A stretch of DNA of 64,000 nucleotides, taken from NCBI RefSeq assembly GCF_027580225.2, contig NC_073348.2, forward strand, positions 21,844,501 through 21,908,500, read 5' to 3'. The stretch is from Misgurnus anguillicaudatus. Lineage: Eukaryota; Chordata; Actinopteri; Cypriniformes; Cobitidae. Each line of letters starts with the position of its first letter. Position 1 is the stretch's first letter. Positions 57,446 through 64,000 of the stretch are shown here, one piece after another. A model generated the notes under the pieces. That model worked only from the letters and a program-made list of their open reading frames with translations, had not been told where the DNA came from and did no database searches. The position numbers and the translations under genes are program-made.

Positions 57446-57989
57446 TAACATATTTTAATAATAAAACATGCAGGTATTTCCACATGGCAGGAAATACACA
57501 AATTAACTAAATGATGAAAAAGTGGTATGAGCGTACTGGCATGAGTTTTCAGAAAAGTCATGTTTATGTTTTTTACATCACAGGCATGGGAAACATTTAA
57601 AGAACACAAACTATTTGTTAAATCACTTTGTGAAATTTCAGTGAAGGAAAATTGCTGAAATACTGCTGGTATTGATGGGAGAAATAAAGGGACAGTAAAT
57701 CTAGAGGGTAATTCTTGTACAGATGCAATAAAATACTCATTAAAAGAATTCACAATTTTATCATGATCAGAAAAAAGAATACCATCTACAGATATTTGTA
57801 AACTCTTGTTATTTTTAATTTTGTTTTCACCAGTTATAGATTTAATTGTTTGCCATAATGTTCTTGGGTTGGAGGCCGCTAGATTAATTTGATTTTCAAA
57901 GTAAAACTGTTTGGCTTTGCACAATTCAAAATTACACTTGTTTCTATACTGTTTAAAAATAAGCTGTAACCATCCAGAACACCCTAGCA

Positions 57990-58785
57990 AACACGCAGCA
58001 GCACCCAGCCTTTGTCTCTGTTATTTTTTTCCATATGCTGCTTGCACCCCATGCACACTCTCTTCAAAAAACGTAATCATCTTATGAAGGTCACATTTCG
58101 AGAGTTTGTATGCTTGAACTCTAATGAATGCTCTCCGACTGAACCGAGCACAGAGGTTTGTTCTGTCATCATCAAAATTCTTGTTAATGAGTCCGCCTAA
58201 CCCATAAACCTAATTACAGCACTGACTTCGTGAAGACGCTTTGCTTCATTACAAATGACCGATACGTGATGACCTCGCGGCCAGCCACGGTCAGGGCGAA
58301 GCAATAACAAACGGCAAGCGAACATTAGCATTTCCCATCGTATTTAAAAACCGCAGGTGTGCCAGCAGCATCATTAATGGCAGATGTTTCCTGAAACAAT
58401 TCCTCTTTTCCCAAAGCGGCTGACCCGCTGTGTCCGCTCGGAAGCAAAAACAACTCCATCACGCACCTTTAAACTAACCAATGGCCAAACGGTGATAAAT
58501 GAATGGGAGGTCGGTTCTATATCATGTACTGTATGGTGCAGGCGTGGTGGGGTTTGCCTTTAATGAATGACAGTTAGTTTGGCCAATTACTCAGTTAGCC
58601 ATTGACAAAGTGTTGTGTCCCCATGTAATGGGTTTTTTTGGCCTTGGTGTAGTTGTTTCTTAATCTTGTGTGTTTTAGAAAAGACCGACTGTGGATATAA
58701 CAGAAAGGTCAACAACGCTTTCTGACATCGCTATAAGAAAGAAAAATGCTAATTTTCCATACCAAAGTGCAATATCACATAACAA
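57990..58785. other. Unassigned DNA
   Basis: No supported gene or element was found between the LINE and the SINE. Confidence 0.35.
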
Positions 58786-58787
58786 TG

Positions 58788-58928
58788 TCTTCATGTAGCT
58801 CACTTGGTTACCAGCTCAAAGGTCATGGGTTTGATATCAGGCTACACACATACTGATAAAATGTATAGCTTTTGAATGCACTGTAAGTCACTTTGGATAA
58901 AAACATCTGCCAAATGCATAAAAAATAA
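58788..58928 (+). mobile_element. tRNA-derived SINE
   Basis: An A-box-like TAGCTCACTTGG (58797-58808) and a B-box-like GGGTTTGATATC are followed by the tail TGTAAGTCACTTTGGATAAA, the conserved 3' tail shared by many fish SINEs and their partner LINEs. It ends in an A-rich stretch. Confidence 0.78.
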
Positions 58929-59380
58929 GGGCTGCACGATATTGAAGGACAATGCTAAAACTTGCATCAACCTACAACTTGACTGCACTGTCAAACAATG
59001 ATCCCAAGCTGTCCCACACAGCAAAAAAAAAAAACATTTCTTTGGCCAAAATTATATTTTAAATATATACTAAATACATTCTGTAAAAGGTAAAGCTTAA
59101 TTAAATATATTTTTAAATTTGAAAAAATATTTAGTTTTAACCTTCATATATTAACATATATTTAAAAATGTATTTCAGGGGCAACAATAACAGTACATTT
59201 CTAATTTTACAACAGATACGACTAAAATATATTTTTTCCTGGACAAAATATAAAAGTTTGTATAAAATATAAAAAGTAAAAAAATTATAAGAATATATAA
59301 AATATTAAATTATAAGTATATTTTTGCAATTGAAAATATATTTAATTTGAACCTTTTCAAATCTGTTAAAATCTGAAATA
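58929..59380. other. AT-rich DNA
   Basis: A and T runs with no gene or defined repeat. It ends sharply at the inverted repeat of the DIRS-type element. Confidence 0.4.
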
Positions 59381-59729
59381 ACGTCTCGGTTACGGATGTG
59401 ACCCTCGTTCCCTGAAGGGGAATTGGGAACTCGCTTAGAGAGACCAATCTGCTTCGTATACTACTAAAACGCCAATGAACTTGGCATTGAGATATTTGCA
59501 TAATGCTGGCGCCGCCCCGCCAGGTGCGTATATAAGGCGCACGTGCAAATAGGGAAATCAGCTTCTGTTTGCTGAGAAAGCCGGAAGGTGACCGGCCTAA
59601 ACAGCAGGTGGCAGCACCTGTGGCGACGGGACGTGACGTCTCCGTTCCCTCCTTCAGGGAACGAGGGTTACATCCGTAACCGAGACGTTCCCTTTCAGTC
59701 GGTCACTACGACGTCACGTCGTGACCGAC
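59381..59729. repeat. Terminal inverted repeats of the DIRS-type element
   Basis: ACGTCTCGGTTACGGATGTG and onward (59381-59418) is repeated inversely at 59651-59688 over 38 bp with one mismatch. A second hairpin, GTCGGTCAC...GTGACCGAC, follows at 59698-59729. Confidence 0.88.
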
Positions 59730-60252
59730 GAATTGGGAATCCCTACCAAAACGCCACTGAGGGCTGACCTCTTCCAGTGTCTGCGTAAAGCCCTCCGGTT
59801 CCACTTAAGGATAAGGAGAATTAGGTTTTAAGGCAGAAGGCCGGGCACTAGATGTTCCTTTAACCCACAGTAGTGCCAGCAACTGGGAAGCGCCCTATCT
59901 GAGCGGTATAGGGACGCTGCGGAAGCCACCGCCCCGTTAAGGGCTATTGGTGGGCGAAAGTCAACCGTAGTTGAGGTATAAATGACAGCCGTGGCTGTGT
60001 AAGCAAAGCAGTGCTCTGCTAAGGGAAACGTGGGCTGGTAGGATTAACCCCACGGAATAATACTCACAAAGGAACCCGTTGGGACACAATGTGGGGCCCT
60101 GGCCAACACGTAGGTTCGTAAGAATACAGCTAGTGAAAGGCTGACAGCCAATGCTCCGCAACAAAGGCTGTCAAGGCAGTGGAGAGAGCAAATCAAACCA
60201 TTACGCATTTTTGCTCTGTTAGCCTTCCATACTGAAAACTCAATTTGGAGCC

Positions 60253-61342
60253 TCAGTCGGAGACTGCAAGCCGACTTGCGAGTCTGCTCTCCGTGCCCTC
60301 CCTGGTGAGGAAAAGAACACGAGAGGATACAGGCTCGATACGAACATTGTAAAATCTAATGAACGTATTAGGTGTCGCCCAACCAGCAGCTCTACAGATG
60401 TCTGTTAGCGAGGAACCACGAGCTAAAGCCCAAGATGAGGCAACACTCCGAGTGGAGTGCGCTCTCAAATTAAAGGGCAAGGAATGCCCTGCAAATTATA
60501 AACCAGGGCGATAGTATCAACTATCCAATGAGACATCCTCTGCTTAGTGACAGCTTTCCCTTTCTGCTGGACACCATAACAAACAAAGAGCTGGTCTGAG
60601 GTCCTGAGGCTTGCGTGCGGACCACGTAGAATCGCAGTGCGCGTACGGGGCACAACAAAGCCTCGGTTGGGTTTGCCTGCTCCAAAGGCAATGCTTGCAA
60701 GCTCACCACCTTATCTCTGAAGGGAGTGGTGGGAACTTTGGGCACGTAGCCTGGTCTGGGTCTCAATGTTACACTCGAGACAGCAGGGCCAAACTAAAAG
60801 CACGAATCGTCAACAGAGAATGCATGTAAATCCCCTACTCTCTTCATGGAGGCCAATGCTAGCAGGGTCAGAGTTTTCATTGATAAAAACTTCAGACTCG
60901 CAGACTGCAAAGGCTAAAACATGAGACCAGAAGGCTTCAGCACCATGGACAGGTCTCAGGAAGAAAGAGGGAGGGCGTGAGGGGTTTAGCCTGCGAGCGC
61001 CTCTTAAAAAGTAATAATTAAATCATGCTGGCCAACTGATCTGCCGTAGATAAGTGAGTGATGAGCAGAAATAGCGGCGATATCAACTGTAATGGCGGAG
61101 GGACAGCCTACCATCTAACCCATGTTAAAGATATAAAGCATAATGTTAAAGGGCATTCTCTGGGTCCTCGCGTTGCGAAGAGCACCGGGTGACGAAAAGG
61201 TTTCATTAAGCGCGTAAGCCCGTCCTGTGGACGGTGCTCGAACCGCGTCGATGGTGTTAGATACCGCTTGCGATAAATCACCTAAACCTTGCGCGCGCTC
61301 AACGACCATACATGGATGGACAGGTCGGGGCGCGAGTGCCAA
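60253..61342 (-). pseudogene. DIRS tyrosine recombinase, frame-broken
   Basis: This would be the enzyme that integrates the circular DNA form. Recognisable pieces occur in different frames: TIDAVRAPSTGRAYAL (61115-61342), RPRPGYVPKVPTTPFRDKVV (60521-60766), and the C-terminal box HSTRSVASSWAL followed by RAAGWATPNTFIRFYNV (60253-60480). The H-x-x-R and terminal Tyr of that last piece fit the tyrosine recombinase signature. Several frame changes separate the pieces. Confidence 0.85.
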
Positions 61343-61387
61343 ATGTGCCCCTTCCTAAGAAAGAAAGCCCTTCCTCAGGGGAATCCG

Positions 61388-61916
61388 CTAGGGAGGGCTG
61401 TCGCGAGGAGCATTAACTATGAAACCAATTCTTGGTCGTCCAGTACGGACGATTAATAAAAGGCTCTCCTCGTCCTGCCTGACTTTGCACAGTGTCTGCG
61501 CAATAAAGCTCACTGGAAGGAATGCGTATTTACGCACCCCCCGCGGCCAGCTGTGTGCCAACGCATCCACGCCGAGGCTGCCCTCGGTTAGTGAATAAAA
61601 TAGGCGACAGTGGGTATCGTCCGGCGACGCAGACAGATCTATCTACGCACAGCCGAACTTCTTCCAAATTAGCTGGACCGTCTGGGGGTGGAGTCGCCAT
61701 TCGCCGGGGGCGCAGCTCGGAAGCGCGTACCGCTGTATTGAGCGATCCCGGGATGTAAATGGCACGAAGGGACCTCAGATGCTTCTGACTCCAAAGGAGG
61801 AGATGACGAGCGAGATGCGACAGGTGACTAGAGCGCAAAAACGCCTTAACGGTAAATAACGCAACAGTCGCAAAGTTATCGGTGTCGACAAATACATCCT
61901 TCCCTCGCATCTCCAT
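61388..61916 (-). pseudogene. DIRS RNase H and connecting region, frame-broken
   Basis: The segment includes SHLARHLLLWSQKHLRSLRA and IYIPGSLN, typical of the end of the DIRS RNase H domain, followed in another frame by DALAHSWPRG and AQTLCKVRQDEES, the linker between RNase H and recombinase in fish DIRS elements (family knowledge). Confidence 0.8.
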
Positions 61917-62059
61917 AGCGGAGCGTACAAGTCCCAGATATACAGCGCACCGCTCGCGGCAGTTGGGGTGCTATGCACACCCCAGACTGCAGGCCCGTCA
62001 TACGTGGCTGAACATCCCGTGCTTAGGGCATCGCATGCTACAGAATGCCAGGAGACCCC

Positions 62060-63120
62060 TCAGAGGCATATCTTGATATCAGAAATGCTGGGTCTACTAC
62101 GGGGAAATTTAAATGACACGCAGGTGTAGTGTTTACACAATGTATGCCGGTGCGCCACGCTCTCCTCGAGACTCAATCGTAAAGCCAACGCTGAAGCGGT
62201 CTCATATGACGCAGCTCGAGCAGTGTCACGGCTGCAGCATGCTGTCATATGTCCAGGAGCTTCTGAAATTGTATCAGAGGGACCGCGTACTTCCCTCGAA
62301 TTAAACCGAAGCAAGTCAGAACTGACTAGTTGCGCGCTCTTGTAAAACACGCCAATTAGTTGATCGAATCTAATTCCATACTGAGAAAAAGGATACTCTG
62401 CACGGGGCAAAGTTGCTCTTTCCCAGTCGACCTGATGACTTAAACGAGCGAGATGCCGAAGCATTAACTCTCTGTGTTCGCGCACGTCTGCCAAGAACGG
62501 GCTATTATAAGTCAACGTAAATAAAGCAGAATGCGAACAACGCTCTCTCTCTGATATTTTAATGCCGTGACTAGTACTTTCATGGAGACACGGAGAGAGA
62601 GAGACAGCTCGAATGGTGTACTTAATATTAATATGCCCACCCCATGACGCAGAGCGAAAAAACGGTCTAAGGCGAGGGGAGATGGACACAAAGTACACGT
62701 CTTACAGGTCTAAAGCTGCAACCGATCTGAATATTGAAATACGAGCCTCGGCGTTATCATCCAAAAAAAGACCACCTCCGTAGAGCCGGGCGTAAATCAA
62801 ATCGCTCGTAACCCACCGCGTATTTTGGGTACTATGAGATAAAGGCTGGAAAACCCTATCATCATATCATCATCTCGGTAAGAGGGACCGGCTCGATAAT
62901 CCTTCGCCAGCAGGACATCGACTTATGCACGCAGTACATGTGCATCGGATACTTTCACTATAGTGAAACGAAAGCCCGAGAATTTTGGGGTTGTGCCGGT
63001 AATTGTATTTCGTAACCGAGGCGGATCGTGCGTAAAACCCAACGAAACGGGCTGGGAACTGAAGCCAAGCACCCAGGCACCGTACGAGGAGAATTAACGA
63101 CACTACCGGTGTACCCGCGG
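62060..63120 (-). pseudogene. DIRS reverse transcriptase, heavily decayed
   Basis: Motifs such as VSISPRLRPFF and VSLSPC (62580-62698) and an upstream tract WVLRTIRLGYEIQ (62958-63060) are in the expected order. The stretch where the catalytic YxDD box should lie does not contain it in the open frame, so RT activity is lost. Similarity falls away between 62700 and 62950. Confidence 0.65.
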
Positions 63121-63299
63121 CGGGGCAGCGAGGCGGGACAGGCGGGACTGCCGGTGCGTCTGCCGTGACAGCATAAGCATCTACAGTATGTGTGTGTGTG
63201 ACACTGACCTGAGCCCGCTGAGGGAAACGGTCGTCCGGTCGCAGACTCCGAAGGGGTTTCTGGTGGTCCGGTCTCCTGAGTGGAGGGCTCGGACTCCTC

Positions 63300-63925
63300 A
63301 GAACACCCGCTGGCGATAGAGGAGAGGTAGGGTGAGCTGGTGTGTGCCCGCTCACGGCTCTCTCGATCCTCTGGAGACCTGGAGAGGGAAGAGGAATGCA
63401 CTCTGTGTGTGGTTAGTGGGTACCGGCCAAACAGCCGGTGGAACATATGCAAACCAAGAATTTTCCACCCGACCCTCTATCAAAGAAAGGAGCGAATCAC
63501 CGTCTCCTGAAGAGTGATCCTCTGCCAATCCAGGTCGCCCGCTTACTGGCCACTTAAACTCCCGATTTCACGGGAAGCGGCTAAGCGGGCGGGCGAGCTG
63601 CTGACGACCGGTTCCCCCGCGCTGCCGAGATGGGGTCCTAGGAGGGGAACGGAGGTGGTCGCCGCAGGACGCCGACGGCGAGAGGCAGACTGAGGAGCCG
63701 GCGTGGTGGTTTTTACCAAGGGCAGCTCTCCTTTGCCGGGCATGACCTCAGAGATCGCCTCAGTCTGCGCAGCGGAGCTGTACGACTCCACTGCCTCGCC
63801 GAAGAGGCCTGTCTGTGAGACAGGAGCATTCAAGAAGTTGTTCTCGCCTGCGTCCGTCAGCCAGACACAGCCAAAGGTGGCGATCTTGAACCACTGTCGT
63901 GAACATCGGACGACTGAAGGTCGCG
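63300..63925 (-). pseudogene. DIRS gag-like region
   Basis: The frame through RHLWLCLAD and NAPVSQTGLFGEAVESY, then a proline/arginine-rich part, corresponds to the C-terminal portion of the gag-like protein of fish DIRS elements (family knowledge). It is cut by frame changes and extends toward the window edge. Confidence 0.65.
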
Positions 63926-64000
63926 GCCTCCCTCGTAAATCCTTGGTGAACCCGTAGCAACGTTATTGCGTGCAGGGCTGAAGCCGCCTCTCCGCATGCC

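Larger units (their letters stand above)
55382..57985 (-). pseudogene. Non-LTR retrotransposon (LINE) reverse transcriptase, decayed
   Basis: Fragments in several minus-strand frames line up in order. A pre-RT segment with FENQINLAASNPRTLWQTIK (57460-57985) comes first. Early RT motifs DCQHGFRHARST and FRKAFDTVNHQ follow around 56500-56640. Then comes GVRQGSILGPLLF with the catalytic YADD box (56017-56006), and a C-terminal part with RNSYGQRSFFHVLTKAWNEI (55391-55729). This order is that of a non-LTR retrotransposon RT; the endonuclease is missing, so the copy is probably 5'-truncated. Stops, frame changes and two inserted TTAA elements make it inactive. The family (L2-, Rex- or jockey-like) is left open. 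Confidence 0.88.
59381..64000 (-). mobile_element. DIRS-type tyrosine-recombinase retrotransposon, degenerate, runs off right edge
   Basis: Minus-strand fragments in order gag-like, reverse transcriptase, RNase H and tyrosine recombinase match the DIRS plan rather than an LTR element, and no integrase is present. Base composition rises abruptly at 59381 compared with the AT-rich DNA to the left. The left edge carries a strong inverted repeat as expected of a DIRS terminus. Reading frames are broken repeatedly, so this copy is not functional. Confidence 0.82.

Noticed and set aside
58788..58928. tRNA gene
   Set aside because: A- and B-box-like motifs are present, but the cloverleaf is poor and a SINE tail follows, so it is a SINE. 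The same applies to 40215-40280.

Overview
The window is a stretch of fish nuclear DNA, most likely a cypriniform teleost. One vertebrate neuronal gene is recognisable, an lrrtm4-type gene. Almost everything else that can be identified is transposon-derived, with many fish-style DNA transposon families, tyrosine-recombinase and Ty3/gypsy retroelements, and long AT-rich non-coding tracts. No bacterial-type operons, CRISPR arrays or rRNA/tRNA genes were seen.

Left part (1-7200). The minus strand carries the 5' part of an LRRTM4-type synaptic adhesion gene. Exon 1 (ending at 6787) contributes ATG plus one base. A 6.3 kb intron follows, and then the large leucine-rich-repeat exon runs off the left edge (504 to 1). 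The intron holds a piggyBac-type element (1849-3137) and a Tc1/mariner-type MITE (3465 to about 5191). That MITE has been invaded by three different TTA-flanked PIF/Harbinger-type MITEs lying end to end.

Middle (7200-42235). No host gene was recognised here. The DNA is a mosaic of non-autonomous DNA elements: TTAA-flanked (piggyBac-like), 8-bp-TSD hAT-like, TA-flanked Tc1-like and long foldback elements, many nested in one another. It also contains two solo LTRs, SINE fragments and microsatellites. Two large inverted repeats, near 28.1/28.9 kb and 36.2/36.8 kb, are not assigned to a known family.

Right-centre (42240-51971). A full-length Ty3/gypsy retrotransposon lies on the minus strand, flanked by TTTG direct repeats. 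It has LTRs of about 2.3-2.4 kb, a primer-binding site matching tRNA-Ser, a damaged gag with a CCHC knuckle, and a canonical -1 frameshift heptamer. The pol frame is open and encodes protease, reverse transcriptase, RNase H and integrase. A purine-rich tract abuts the 3' LTR and there is no env. The two LTRs differ in copy number of a 134-bp tandem repeat. The 3' LTR also carries a 101-bp palindrome that replaces about 400 bp.

Right end (52000-64000). This part holds a decayed 3' end of another retroelement and a long A/AT microsatellite, then a Harbinger-type MITE. A dead non-LTR (LINE) element follows, interrupted by two TTAA elements. Beyond a SINE, a degenerate DIRS-type tyrosine-recombinase retrotransposon on the minus strand runs off the right edge.

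Family assignments rest on motifs, terminal repeats and target-site duplications read by eye. No alignment or database search was possible.
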